A program made the position numbers and the translations under genes. From positions 2,604,001-2,668,000 of the forward strand of contig CAJFCV020000005.1 in NCBI GenBank assembly GCA_904066235.2: a DNA stretch of 64,000 bases, given 5' to 3'. Positions 43,601 to 55,100 of the stretch are shown piece after piece; position 1 is the stretch's first letter; every line of letters begins with the position of its first letter. The notes under the pieces were generated by a model. That model worked only from the letters and a program-made list of their open reading frames with translations, had not been told where the DNA came from and made no database searches. The stretch is from Bursaphelenchus xylophilus (taxonomy: Eukaryota > Nematoda > Chromadorea > Rhabditida > Aphelenchoididae).

Positions 43601-46600
43601 CACCGGGAATCGAACCTGGGTCGCCAGATTGATAATCCTGGCGCACAACCACTATACTACAGACGTTGGGCCACGGAATTTTGAACATATTTTACATGTA
43701 TCCGAAGCAGAATTTTATGCTGATTCCGAATCTGCAATAAAATCCTGTGGCATTTTTGATCTAAAGAAGTTATCGTCGATTTTTGTCGACCGGTTTATAG
43801 TATGACCATGTTACAGTAATCTGACGGTAAAAATGCTACGATTTTCAGATTCCAGGGTGTCAAAAACCCCTGTATGCCAGGTTTGATCTCTGTGGTCGGA
43901 TCACATCGGCCTCCAGAGGCTTTGAAGTGTAAAAACGTATTTTGTAAAAAAATATGCCTTCCGGGCAAAATTGGACAAAAATATTTTTAGCTTTTCTTCC
44001 ACAAGTGCTACCGACTATTTTAAGCCAAAAATCTCAAAATCGATTTTTTTCTAACAAGGAAAGTACTTCTATGGGGTGTGGAGTTACAGGTCGAGATATA
44101 TATCAAAAAATTCGAAAAAATTTTCTGATTCAGAATATATAAAAATTAGCTGCCTAATTTTGGTCTATCAACGAGTTTTATCAATAAATGTATTTCTCGA
44201 GGAAAAAATCTGCGGCAACAAAAGCGCGCTCGGTCTCTTCCTTCGGAAGAGAGCGGTGTGGCCGAGTGGTTAGAGCGCTAGATTGGAAATCCAAGGGGGA
44301 CGGGTTCGGTTCTTTTTGCCACACTAGAACCCATTTTTTAGGTTGGAACTACTTTTAAGGTGTAGTTGTAATCCAATTTGATATTTTAAGGCTTGCCAAG
44401 GCCTCAGAATTTATTTTAACACAAAACAAAACTTTTTTATTGGTAAAAACACGGTCAAAAAGACACTTGCATGGTGTCGCGAGAAAACTTCTGAGGACAA
44501 AAACATGTCATCAAACCAAAATTAGGCAGCTAATTTTTATACATTCTGAATCAGAAAATTTTTGCGAATTTTTTGATATATATCTCGACCTGTAACTCCA
44601 CACCCCATAGAAGTACTTTCCTTGTAAGACCACCGCTGGTGCCCTGACTCAAAAATCGTGTTTTAAACTTTTCAAACTTCAAATCCCTCATTTTTTAAAA
44701 AAGCTAGGGCGCAGCTCGCCAACAAAAGCTCTCGAAATAAAAGCTAAAATTCAAAAAATTTGAAATGATTACAGCATTTAGCTTCATTTTTACCATACTC
44801 TATTATTTCCGCTATGTAAAATCTTCGTTTTCAGTCAAACTTAGGGCGCAGCCTGCCAACAAAAACTTTTCAAAGAAAAACTAATATTCAAAAATTTACA
44901 ATAATTACAGCATGTAGCTTCATTATTTACCATATTCTCTTATTTCCGCTACGTAAAATCCTCGTTTTCAGTCAAACTTAGGGCGCAGTCTGCCAACAAA
45001 AACTCTTGAAAGAAAAGCTAGAATTCAAAAATTTATAATAATTACAGCATGTAGCTTCATTATTTATCATACTCTATTATTTCCGCTACGTAAAATCTTC
45101 CTTTTTTTGTCAAACTTAGGGCGCAGTCTGCCAAGAAAAAATCTTGAAAAAACGCTAAAATTCAAAAATTTACAATAATTACAGCGTGTATCTTCATTAT
45201 TTACCATATTCTCTTATTTCCGACACGTAAAACCTTCGTTTTCACTCAAACTTAGGGCGCAGCTCGCCGATTTCAAAAAACCAAAACAAGTTGCAAAATC
45301 AAAACTATGCCATTCTGAATGACCCAAATGCTCAAAACTTTCCAATAAACCCAAAAAAACTCCCCACTTACAATGCTCTTTCCAGCTGCGACAGCGATTG
45401 ATCGTACATGGACTTCCTCGACTGAGCCGGCTGAGTGGCTGCGGATGAATCATTCGTATCAGCGGCCATTGGATTCGGCGACCGTCGGCCTGGATCGGTC
45501 GTGAACCATCGGCTTTCCTTAATCTTTTCGATCGTTGTGCGTTTTTCCACATCCATCGTGATGAGGGACTGGAGGAAGACTAAAACAAGGTCCGAAAAAT
45601 TTAATTGAAATCAATTTCCGGCTGTAAAACTAAACGCATTTAAAGCATTTGTCGTATTTTACAATTTACAACGACTTTTGTCCAATGTACTCGCATGGTG
45701 AAATGGAAATAAGAATTTCAAAAAATTTTGGCGCTGGTTCGAATCCAAGTGGAAAAAAATAAAAAAAACTTCGGAATTCATAATAAAAACCACCGTGAAT
45801 TGTTGTAATATCAAAACAGACTTGTAAAACATGCCACTTCAGCTCTAAACATAAGAAAAAAAAAACGAAAAAATGATCTTACTCAAGGTATCAATGTCCA
45901 GTTTGTTGAATGGTGGGCCAGTGAGTTTTTTCTCGATTGCAAACTCTTTGAATGTGTGCGATTCGGCACTGGGGTACTCCCAAGGCATGATTCCCGTTAA
46001 TGCGACCAGCATTGTTACTCCGGCTGACCAGATATCGGCCGGTGGACCTCTAAAAGAAAAAATCTTTGTTATATCGTATTTTAAAAATAAAAATGAATGT
46101 TCAAACAATGAATAATTGTCTTACACCATTTGTTTTCCTCATTTTAAGTATAAACCCGCAGTTTTCCAGACATAATTTATATTGTACTAGACAACTAACC
46201 TGTATTTCTGTTCGACAAGAACCTCTGGAGCAGCATACTGAGGTGTTCCACAGACCTGAGTCAATATTCTCTCTTTTCCAGCGGTTTTATATATAGTTGC
46301 CAATCCAAAATCACTCAATTTGACGATATCTGAAAAACGGGCCTAGTACAATATCAAAAAGGTATTTGACACCAATTTTCTGGCCACATATGATTATAAA
46401 CAGCCCTCGATTTCCTATTTACAACAAAATAACTAAACATTTGAACAATTTTTATATTATCCATGACAAGTCATCATGAACAATATAAAAAAATTTTGTC
46501 ATTTTTACCTCTTGAAGTGAGCAGAATGTTCTCAGGCTTGATATCGCGATGGCAGATTCCTTTGGAGTGAATGTAGTCCAACGCTTGGACCAATTGCATA

Positions 46601-47808
46601 AAGAAAAATTTGGCGTCATCAAATTCCATACCAATTTCTGGCTCTAAAAATTTAACATTACTGTCAAAATACTCTGTTCTATATGTTAACATGCGTCACT
46701 TTTTATAAAACAGCGAAAAAACGGGGAGCCGCTCAAAAATTATATTCTCCATGACCCAGCTGATAAAAATTTGCAAAATAACTTTGTAAACCACAAATAG
46801 CGCGATCGTATTTGACAAAACACGTTTTACCACACATCACGCATCTTTTGCAATCTAAACACAGAAGCCAAATCGTCAAACACTTACCGATTCTATCGAA
46901 AAGTTCTCCTCCATCACAATATTCCAGGTAGATCTCGTAGAATGGCAATGCCGGAGAGCCTCTTCGCCCTTTCAATGAGACAATATTGGGATGTCGTCGT
47001 ACCAACATCAGTATAGCCAATTCTGACGCCAATTTTCGGAGAAGTTGGGGATTTCCATCAATTTTCAGGGTTTTTACAGCAACGTTTTCATTAGGATTCT
47101 CAGTGCTGTATTTGAGCTTTACTACTCCAAATTGGCCTGGAAATAGACGAGGGAAAATGTAAATAGGTGTACAGGACCCTGATCTAGCTTTTCATAAACG
47201 ATTTGAGCTATTTTTACATTGAACTTTCGTGAAAAAATTGGAAACGGTCTAACTTTAGACATAAAATTATAAGTTTAAGGCAAGAATGTGATCAAACATT
47301 GTTTAAAACAAGATTATTTGATTCGACAGAGTTTCTCCATGATGTTCTGCAGCTGTCTAACCTATTTGGAATATAAAAAGATAGCTTCCTTGGCAGAAAA
47401 TCAGATAAAAATTATCCTATCCATCGGATACCTCATGGACAATATTTCAGCCGCTTCGAAATGAAACTTCACTGAATTTTTGCAAAAAATATCTTATGCA
47501 TGGTATGTTTGAGGTATATTAAAGAAGCCAGAAGAATTGGTCAATACCTTCACCATTAAATTTGCCAAGACATTATCTTATCCATGATCAAGGCTGAACT
47601 CAAAAAATTCGTCCTACGTTCTCTCCTAAAATCAAAACAATCCAACCAGTAAACTCTCACCTTCTCCCAGATCCTTCAAATACTCGTATTTTGCGTAGTC
47701 GATGGAGACATCGCCCGGATAATGTTGTTCTATTTCCTTCAGTTCGGAGCAAAGTTCCGGAGGGCCATAGAGATTCGTCGGTGGATTCTCCACGTCCGCA
47801 ACTGACAT
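40683..47808 (-). CDS. chk-1: Checkpoint kinase Chk1
   Basis: Nine exons on the minus strand: 47808-47661, 47136-46888, 46643-46509, 46329-46200, 46049-45883, 45579-45372, 41744-41645, 41525-41299, 40878-40683, giving 519 residues. All junctions are GT-AG and in phase. The kinase domain has LGEGQFGVV, Lys 71 in [20 protein letters not shown] (Asp 166), DFG (184-186) and APE (211-213), so it should be active. [13 protein letters not shown] and the spacing match Chk1. A linker has four SQ sites (LSQL, FSQP, FSQA, ASQA), the usual ATR/ATM targets. The C-terminal KA1-like region ([10 protein letters not shown] to [10 protein letters not shown]) aligns with the C. elegans CHK-1 tail from memory. 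Its role is the DNA damage and replication checkpoint. The 3.8-kb intron 6 holds a family P element and a satellite. Confidence 0.93.
41862..42318. mobile_element. Family D TIR element in the left arm of family P
   Basis: The ends are CAAGGAAAGTACTTCTATGG and its complement, with TTA on both sides (41859-41861 and 42319-42321). It is 457 bp and non-coding. Confidence 0.88.
42707..42778 (+). tRNA. tRNA-Asp-like sequence, left arm of family P copy 2
   Basis: It differs from 21109-21180 at one base (ACGTCTG start). The A box, B box and ATC anticodon are intact; the acceptor stem is poor. Confidence 0.55.
42991..43323 (+). CDS. ORF in the centre of family P (copy 2)
   Basis: 110 codons. The last 86 correspond to the ORF at 21462-21725 with about eight substitutions (for example PYELS becomes PYQLS) and no stop. 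The tandem ESYMTF repeats are retained. Function unknown. Confidence 0.25.
   Translation: MQYSSNPSRNVIQNKIKQLFGFQKEARMLQSRNLASVPYQLSLHVDLSLERPRAPFFVGYARRPKFCKLCDPGAVRESYMTFCESYMTFWSNIVPFNKPRPQLAFLKSRI
43595..43666 (-). tRNA. tRNA-Asp-like sequence, right arm of family P copy 2
   Basis: Mirror of 42707-42778, pointing inwards, with the same promoter boxes and anticodon. Confidence 0.55.
44055..44624. mobile_element. Family D TIR element in the right arm of family P
   Basis: It has the same ends as 41862-42318 and is flanked by TAA (44052-44054 and 44625-44627). At 570 bp it is longer than the left-arm copy because it carries a tRNA-Ser-like stretch. Confidence 0.88.
44251..44322 (+). pseudogene. 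tRNA-Ser-like pseudogene inside family D
   Basis: GAGCGGTGTGGCCGAGTGGT is a good Ser-type 5' half with an A box. The anticodon loop TTGGAAA gives GGA, but the anticodon stem has two mismatches, the variable arm is reduced and the B box is GGTTCGGTTCT. It is not expected to be functional. Confidence 0.5.
44700..45275. repeat. 137-bp satellite, about four units
   Basis: The landmark AGGGCGCAG(C/T)C recurs at 44706, 44843, 44980, 45118 and 45254, a period of 136-138 bp. Each unit contains ACAGCATGTAGCTTCATT, TATTTCCGCTACGTAAAA and TTTTCAGTCAAACTTAGG. It lies in chk-1 intron 6, ending about 100 bp downstream of exon 6. Confidence 0.85.
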
Positions 47809-48309
47809 TCCAAAGTACTTTTTGAAAGGTGGGAGCTATATACAAGGTTTTAGAGGTTGAAAACGACGTTCGAATTTGGGAAAACAACAATTTTTTGTTT
47901 TCGACGAAAAAAAATAATTTTAGTTTTTTGAATCGAAATTTTCGCGGGAAAAATAAAAGGTGGAGGTGGAAGATGAAAGAATTAGATAGAAGACTTCTGG
48001 ATCTGCGTATTTTAACTTTAAATTTGTATAAAAACATGGATTTTTATATCAAATTTATATTATCTATGAAAGATGTCATGAGTAATATAAAACAGTCAAA
48101 AATTTGAGGAAAAACTTAGTTTACTTTGTAAAATACGTAACTTGTGAAAATTATATTCAACTCCCCACTATTTACAACAAATCTCGTTCACAAAAACTCT
48201 CATCTACGGCTACAATTGACCTTACTTTATCTTCAAAGGACAAAAAATTTTGAATTTTCATTTTGAATATTCACTCATTTGTAACCGGCAGTTCATCGAC
48301 GGCATTGCG
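47809..48309. promoter_or_regulatory. Divergent promoter region, chk-1 and PP1-like gene
   Basis: The 500-bp space separates the two start codons. An acceptor-like TATATAG precedes the chk-1 ATG on the minus strand, and CCGGCAG lies 18 bases before the PP1-like ATG. The decamer GTAAAATACG is at 48128. No other motif is recognised. Confidence 0.4.
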
Positions 48310-51300
48310 ATGTCGACGAGTTCGAGTGACGATGGAATGTTGTATCCGCTGAATTCCGATGAGATATTCGAGTGTTTTTACGCGCTCGGAAGCTATTCCA
48401 AGAGCTTCCGAAAAGGGAATCTGAGCGAATTTCTAGGGCCTCAAAAGTTGAAAAGGGTAAGTTAGAGGGTTAATAGTGGACTGCAGTACCTGAAAACTTA
48501 TTCGTAGCAATTTCAGGGGCTTGGGAAGAAAAGGGCGGAAGACTGAAAAATTTTTGACGAAAAACTTCCTTTTTCTGGCCCGGAGCGCAAGCTTCGCAGC
48601 TCTGGTTCCTTACAGACTGCGAATAAAAATGGGAAACAGCCTAAGGCAAAGTCTAAACTAAGCCTAACCTACCTAAGCCTGATATTCCTTGCAGCCGGAA
48701 TTGTTCGGGCGGAAGCTGCAAAACCTTCTTTTCGCTGGGGCCAGAAAAAGGAAGTTTCGCTTTTTTGGATCTAAAGTAAGGTTTAAATTTACATTTTTGA
48801 CTTTTAAATTCCAGGAATAGGCTGTTAAATCGTAGATTCTAACTTATTAAGTAGTAATAGATACTTTTTGACAAAACACAATCCAAAAATCGACCATGCC
48901 ATCAAATTCTTGCCTAAAATAAGGTCAAATTTTCAATTTTTCGTCATTTTCTACCAAAAAATCGCTTTTATTTAAAAAATTTGAGCCATTTCCTAATTCC
49001 TTATTCTCTGCGCTTTCCAAAAATACCAAAACCTCCCGGCATTTCAGCTCCTCCTCCACGCTGCAGCTCTTTTTTCGGCCGAGCCAACGGTTGTTGATGT
49101 GGCGCTCAAAAAGTCGAAACCGATCCTTGTTTGCTCCGAAATTCATGGAAATCTCACTCAGCTCCTCAGATGGTTCGAGAAGAACGATCCCCCACCAACA
49201 ACGCGCTACATTTTCCTCGGCGGTTACATTGATTATGGTGAGAATGGAGTTGAAGTGATGGTGATGTTACTGCTCTACAAAATTGCATTCCCTGAAGACA
49301 TCATGCTGCTCAGAGGGAGGCATGAATGTAACGACGAAGTAGCCGTAAAAGGAACGTTTTATAAAGAGGTAAGAGGCGGATTTTTGAATGGAAAGATATC
49401 ATATGTTATGGATAATATAAATTATTGGATTTTTTGGCGAATTTAAAGTCTAGAATACGCTGTAACAGCTCTAAGAGCTTTTAGTGACCCTAAAATTTAT
49501 TTTTACCCCTTTTTTAACTCAAAGTTGGCAATCTGAAAATTCAAAAATAAAAATTCCCGCCAAATTTTGAAATTGGTGGCATTCTGTTGCAACCAAATGA
49601 AAATGTCTAAAAAGTCTTAGTGACCAAATTGAAACCCTTTGGCTATCAATTCCAGCCATTTCCAATCATTTTTGAAGGCCTGAAACAGAATGCCAAAAAT
49701 TGCGGGAACACGAAAATTCAAAAATTTCATCGAAAAAATCGATGAAAATTGATTGAATGTAGAGAAAAAAGACTAACAACGAATGTTTTGATGATTTTAC
49801 AGTTTATTTTTAAGTTGTTTTCAGTGCCTCGAACTTGGCGATGGCTTCTTCGAGCTGTTCCACTTGGTTTTCAATCAAATGCCATGGCTTGCGCGAATTA
49901 TTCCGCAAAGTTCGGCCGTCAAAAGTGTTCTTTGTGGTCATAGTGGGATCAGCGAGTGGTTCATCCCCTACCCGAATTTGATTTTTGATCTGAAAAAAGG
50001 CGAAAACTTTGGGTTATTGGAGAAAATGATGTTCACGGATATAATGTTCTCCAGACCCAAGCCCGCGGGCGTTGAAAAGTGCGAATTTTTTTGAAGTGAG
50101 ATTTGAGGTCCTGATTGGTGATTTGAAGTATGTTTTGAACATTTTTTCAGCGACGATTACTTTGCTTTGGCATCGAAAGGAATTGGGCGCTACTATGACA
50201 AGGAGCAATTGCAGGCCGCCCTGGGGGCAGTTGAATGTAAGTTGTTTGTTCGAGGGACTATGGCAGTTCTTAAGGTATGATTGAAGATTATTTAGAGAAA
50301 ATTTGGAAGCAGAAAAAGGAACATAAACACATTTTTTGGAGCTATATTATTTTAGATGCCTAAAATAATATAATCTTCAAAAAAACAAAAATTTCAAAAA
50401 GATTTAGCCTTATTTTTCAGGACAAGAATCTCCAAGCTGAAGAGGCCTTCAACAAAGATTTGTACGCCGAAGTGAACTCCGGTGGTGCCCTGAGGGCATC
50501 TTTAGTCCGATCCCTTCTGGTCTCTCTGGATGATGACTTGGAATCGCCGAATTTCCGTTTCATTGTGGATTACAAATTCCGGACTTTGCTTTTCTCCTGG
50601 AAACGGAAGGTTTGGACCGATCTGAGGGAGAGCTTTGAGAAAAATTTAAGGAAAAAATATTTGGAATCGGTGGATGGAAGAGAAATGATGAGAATTTGGG
50701 AGGAATTACATCAACCGTTCCCTTTTCCAAAGATTATTTATGATCATGCGGATCTTGCTGTCTTGATTCAGGTAAATTTTGTTTTTATTTGGAGGCTTTT
50801 TGATACCTTTTGATACTTTTTTAACTAAAAAAGTCTTTTTTCCCCAATTTTTTCGCAAAAAATGTTATTCATTTGATGTAAAACAGAGACAGATTAATCT
50901 TAGCGGTAACAAAAATGGTTTACTACAAGTTTCCAATAACCTTTTACAATAAAATTCAAAAAGTTTGGGCTTAGGTCCCACCGAGATTCGAACTCGGGTC
51001 GCAGGATTCAAAGTCCTGAGTGCTAACCGCTACACCATGGAACCGATGCGCGCGTCTTGCTCTGAAAGCCTTTCCGATGGAATGGCAATAATTGGGATCA
51101 TAAAAAAGGGGTTTTGAAGTTTTTTTTAGTGTTTAAAAAGACATATGCGAGAGTCCTAGCTCGCGATTTGCGAAAATGACCGAGATTTTTAGATCAAAAG
51201 TTGGCAATAATGTGACATTTTTTTTTGAGAATTTTTACATGAAAAATTTTACACTTCTTTCTACCGGAGAGAATAATGTTTCTACAAAAAATCAATGTTT

Positions 51301-51856
51301 TCCCCGCGAAACTAGCAAAGTTATAGCGAAACCAAGTTTTTGTCTGACCGCTCTCCGCGTTTTCCGTACTCTCTCGGCCACAAAGATCGTTCAATATCTC
51401 GGCTGCGGCTGCAAAGCGTGAGCTAAAACTTTCAGGAATTGATATCCGGGCTATGCCTGACGTGTGTGCAAAATTTAAAGAAAATCTGAGTTGAAAAAAA
51501 AAATCGAAAAAAAAATTTTTTTTGATTTTTGATATTTTTTCCCTTTAATTTTGACTTTTTTCTCTTTTTTCCAGCATTTCCCCACCTGCCCATACCGTCA
51601 CTTGGATGTGAATGCCCCCAGGGAAGGGGTGGTTCTCCTCCTTTTCCTCATTCTCTACGCATTTTATCCGGATTCCATTGACACAAAGACTAACGTTTTC
51701 ACAGCGCCATTCGAGAAGAACAAGAAGAAATGGTATTCGGAGAGATTGTTGGAATTCGCGGAGACAATGAGACGGAAATTGATTGAAGATCCGAGGTTTT
51801 TGGATAGAAGAATTGAGGAGGAAGAGAGTGGAAGCGAAGCGTCGAGTCAGCGATGA
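48310..51856 (+). CDS. PP1-type Ser/Thr phosphatase homologue, probable pseudophosphatase
   Basis: Exons: 48310-48456, 49048-49368, 49825-50078, 50151-50274, 50421-50771, 51575-51856, giving 492 residues (an in-frame ATG at 48250 would add 20). The fold is recognisable: LVCSEIHGN for the family VCGDIHG, FLGGYIDYG for FLGDYVDRG, LLRGRHEC for LLRGNHEC, LCGHSGIS for FCCHGGLS. Compared with PP1 numbering, Asp64 is Glu, Asp92 is Gly, Arg96 is Tyr and Asn124 is Arg; His66, His125 and His173 remain. The His248 block is not found. Two metals could hardly bind, so activity is unlikely. A long C-terminal extension unlike PP1 follows, ending acidic. It may act as a decoy or scaffold for PP1 partners. 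An AATAAA lies near 51880. Confidence 0.88.
48560..48765. repeat. Inverted repeat in PP1-like intron 1
   Basis: AAACTTCCTTTTTCTGGCC (about 48566) is mirrored as GGCCAGAAAAAGGAAGTTTC (about 48740). The interior is G+C-rich with GGGCGGAAG words. Probably a small fold-back element. Confidence 0.6.
50973..51044 (-). tRNA. tRNA-Gln (anticodon TTG)
   Basis: 72 bases on the minus strand. The acceptor stem GGTTCCA/TGGGACC pairs fully (one G-T), the anticodon loop is CTTTGAA, and the T arm is CCGAG TTCGAAT CTCGG. The A box is GGTGTAGCGGTTA and the B box GTTCGAATC. It reads CAA (Gln). It lies antisense in intron 5 of the PP1-like gene and looks functional. Confidence 0.93.
51139..51492. mobile_element. 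Family C copy, ends missing
   Basis: Interior landmarks include GAGAGTCCTAGCTCGC, CCGAGATTTTTAGATC, ACCGCTCTCCGCGTTT and GCAAAATTTAAAGAAAATCT. Both terminal AAGTAC motifs are lost. It lies in PP1-like intron 5. Confidence 0.65.
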
Positions 51857-52107
51857 CATTAAAAATGAGATGTTTTAAAAATAAATTTGAACTGATTGGA
51901 CATCAATTTGAGTCATTGAACTCAATGGGTAACAAAATGTAATTATATGTACTATTGATCGAACACCGTTGAAATCACGCTTGTGGTAAAATTTTAACTT
52001 GCAATTAAGAATTTTAATCATTGTTTACGGCCGGTCATTTGGTTGATTATAAAAGGAAACTTGAAGTTTGAAAAGCTTTGATCTTTGTGTTCTTGGAATC
52101 GTTGATA

Positions 52108-55100
52108 ATGAACGGAGCAAAGGTCAAATTTTTTACTACATTCCTGTTGGTTGTGTGTGGAGAGTGTTGCTGTAAGTGCATGGACCTTTATCTTACCGTA
52201 GGAGCTTCTGGAAATCTGAAGTTCGCGGAATCCAAAGAGACATTTTATACGATGGAACATGTTTCATCGTATAAAATGTCGCTTTTGAAGAAATTGGACA
52301 ATTAGAAGTGAAATCATTAGGAACACTTGTCAGACTTTACATTAATTTTTAACATCACTGTTTAGGTGACATTTTATACGATGGAACATGTTTAATCGTA
52401 TAAAATGTCGCCTTTGCTGAAATTGGACAACTAGAAGTGAAATAATTAGGTAGACTTGTCAGAACTTACAGTAATTTTAAGCATCATAGTTTCATGACAT
52501 TTTATACGATGGAATATGTTTCATCGTATAAAATGTCGCTTTTGCTGAAATTGGACAATTAGAAGTGAATTCATAAGGTAGACTTGTCAGACATTCCAAG
52601 TAACGCTAAATCATTTCAGTGGCCCGTCAGCCGAATTATGAAGTCAACGCAGCGAAAGAGCATTCCAGCGGCGTGTATCCCATCCCCGAGGATTCAAAGC
52701 TCAACGTTATTCGGAAGGATGACGTTCGCTATAGCGACTATAGCATATATGCTTCGTCTGTTCTTCAAAAGCTTAATACCAGCCGACAACCTTGCTCTGA
52801 ATTTTACGAGTATGTATGCGACAAACAGCATGAGAGCTGGAAAGATATTTTTATTCGGGTCAGGAAAGAAATTATCGATGGGCCAATGGAGAATTTGCCG
52901 GTAAGATGGGAGAACAAAATCCCGTTTTTATTGGCCACATAAAAATTTCTAACCTAAGATTACTTTTATTACGTCTTATTACAGGATACGGGCGCCTATG
53001 GCAAGCTCAAATTGCTTCGACAAAAATGCATCGCCGATAAGTTACATCCAGACCCCAATGATTACAATGGTACCAAATTTCTCGTTCGTTACGAAAGCTT
53101 CCAAGACGTGGTTGGAGTTGATTTCCCCTTGTTTCGCGACGAAAACGTTGATGAAAAACCCAGCCCAGAGAAGTTGGCTGAGATTATCCTGTGGCTGATG
53201 CCTTTTGGCGTCAATATTTTCTCTCAAGCAAGTGTCAGCGACATTCAACAAAAGCCGAAAAAGTTTGTAAAAACCTTGGAGTTTTCGGAGATTTCCTTGT
53301 CTTTGGACCCATATTACTATCGAGAAGAATGGGAGGCGAAAAAGAAAGAGCTGAAGGATGATTTGTGGGAGAAGGTGGACATATTGACGTCTTTGTTTGA
53401 TGCTAAAATAGATGAGGACAATGTGGATGAGCAAATAGAAAAAATCTTGGAAATGGAAAAGAGAATTGCCGAAGAGGTCATGGAGAACACGATGAACTCG
53501 ATTGAATATAATGAGTGAGTCTTTAAGTACGAAGAGCTGGGCCGCTTTTGCTTCAGCTGGGAGATTGCTAACTCTGGCCGTCATCGCTTCTCTGCAATAT
53601 CCGAAATTTTATGACTCAAAGTTCTAGAAATTCATATGATTTCGAAAGGGCCAAAACCGTGTTCCTGTCATACCGCTTTCCATGCGCCTTTTTTCAACTT
53701 TTCGGCAATTGAGATTAGCTGCGGCTTTCTGGTTTCTCTTCATTTGTAAAATACTTCCTTCAAGGCGAGTTTCGTATCCCGGGGCTTCGAGCGCAGCCTT
53801 TGCCGTTTAACTTTAGCCGCAGCCTTGCAAACCGAAGAGCTTTGTAGGAGACGACGGGATACCAAAGGGCAACCGTAGTTTACTTTATCGATTTTTTTAA
53901 AGTAAACGCTTTTTCCTCAACAATATATAGCTAATATCCCTCAAATTTCCAGGGTCTTCAAGCTCTTCACTCCCGACGAAGCCACCGAAAAAGTAGGCTT
54001 TATCAACTACACTCACTTCGTCAACCAATATGCTGAAGACGCCTCAACGGAAATCCAAGCGCGTCTTAGTTCTCCGGACTTCAAAATCACTGTCCAAAAA
54101 GCAAAACAGACCGCACGTTTGGCCAAGTTCTTGGCCGGCGATGAGGTTGACGCTTCGACAATCTACAATTACATTTATTTCAAATTCGTTGAGGAATTCA
54201 GTGGACTTATTGATGATGTGAAAATAGCTTCTGGCGAGACAAAAAACATCACAAAACCGATGGAAGTCGAAGCCAGAAAGAACTGCAGCCGAGAGTTGTT
54301 CGACACATTTGAATTGATCACTTTTCGGATGTACTATGATCTGTATTTACCGGACAAAGATGAGAGAATGGATAAGATTGATCATGCGAAGGAAATGGTC
54401 AGAAAAATCGCGGAGGCTTTTCGGGTAAGTTTATAGTAAAATACGGGGTTGGTTCATAGAATATAACAAAAAAGGATATGTAATGGAGTAAAAGCTCTGA
54501 GAACTCCCATACCACAAAAGCTATCCATAACGATGATTTTTTGACCGTTCTACAAGCCTGTCTTGATTTTCAAAACCTCAAAAAATCCATACTTTTTGAG
54601 TCGACTGCAGTTCGTGTCAACGCAAAATCGATCGGTACGGGGCACGGCAACCCAAAATAGAACAAAAATGTCTCCCGCCCACTTTTGAATTTCGTCCAAA
54701 CGAAGTGTCAAAATTCACAAAAGAAATAAAATAATTCCGAGAAAAATATTTTTCGGTCGGAAAACCACACGAAAATTCATTTTTGACATTTCGTTTGAAT
54801 TCAACCGATACTAGGTGGGCGAAGCGCCGAAACGAGGCGGGAGACTCCCTGGGTTGCCGTGCGGGGCGTAGGGTAGGGGAATACCCAAAAAAAGGTTGTA
54901 GGAAGTGCCTACGAGGCCTGGAAAAGCCGCTGGTTGGTCGGCGGACGCTCGGCAAAGGCTCGGCGGAGACCTGGCGAAGGCTTGCAACAGGTCCACTTTT
55001 TTAATTTTAGCTATAATATTACTAACATTAGTTTTCTTTACCCTGAGCTATTGTAACATAGAAAGTACCAAAATCTTGACTAAAAAACGAAGATCAGTAC

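Larger units (their letters stand above)
41813..44662. mobile_element. Family P fold-back element, copy 2, with two insertions
   Basis: It has the same ends and TTAA flanks (41809-41812 and 44663-44666) as copy 1, in the opposite orientation. Without the two family D insertions and their duplicated triplets it is about 1817 bp, matching copy 1. Both tRNA-Asp-like sequences and the central ORF are retained. It lies in chk-1 intron 6. Confidence 0.88.

Noticed and set aside
20686..44662. CRISPR-like or phage-like array
   Set aside because: The repeats are eukaryotic TIR elements with target duplications. There are no regular short repeats with unique spacers and no cas-type genes.
47657..48037. 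Upstream extension of chk-1 through the 126-codon minus-strand ORF
   Set aside because: It is in a different frame from the kinase. The kinase frame has a stop just before the acceptor-like TATATAG, so ATG at 47808 is the better start.
51545..51859. Antisense ORF over the last exon of the PP1-like gene
   Set aside because: It is a shadow of the sense exon, which has correct splice sites and continues the PP1-like frame.
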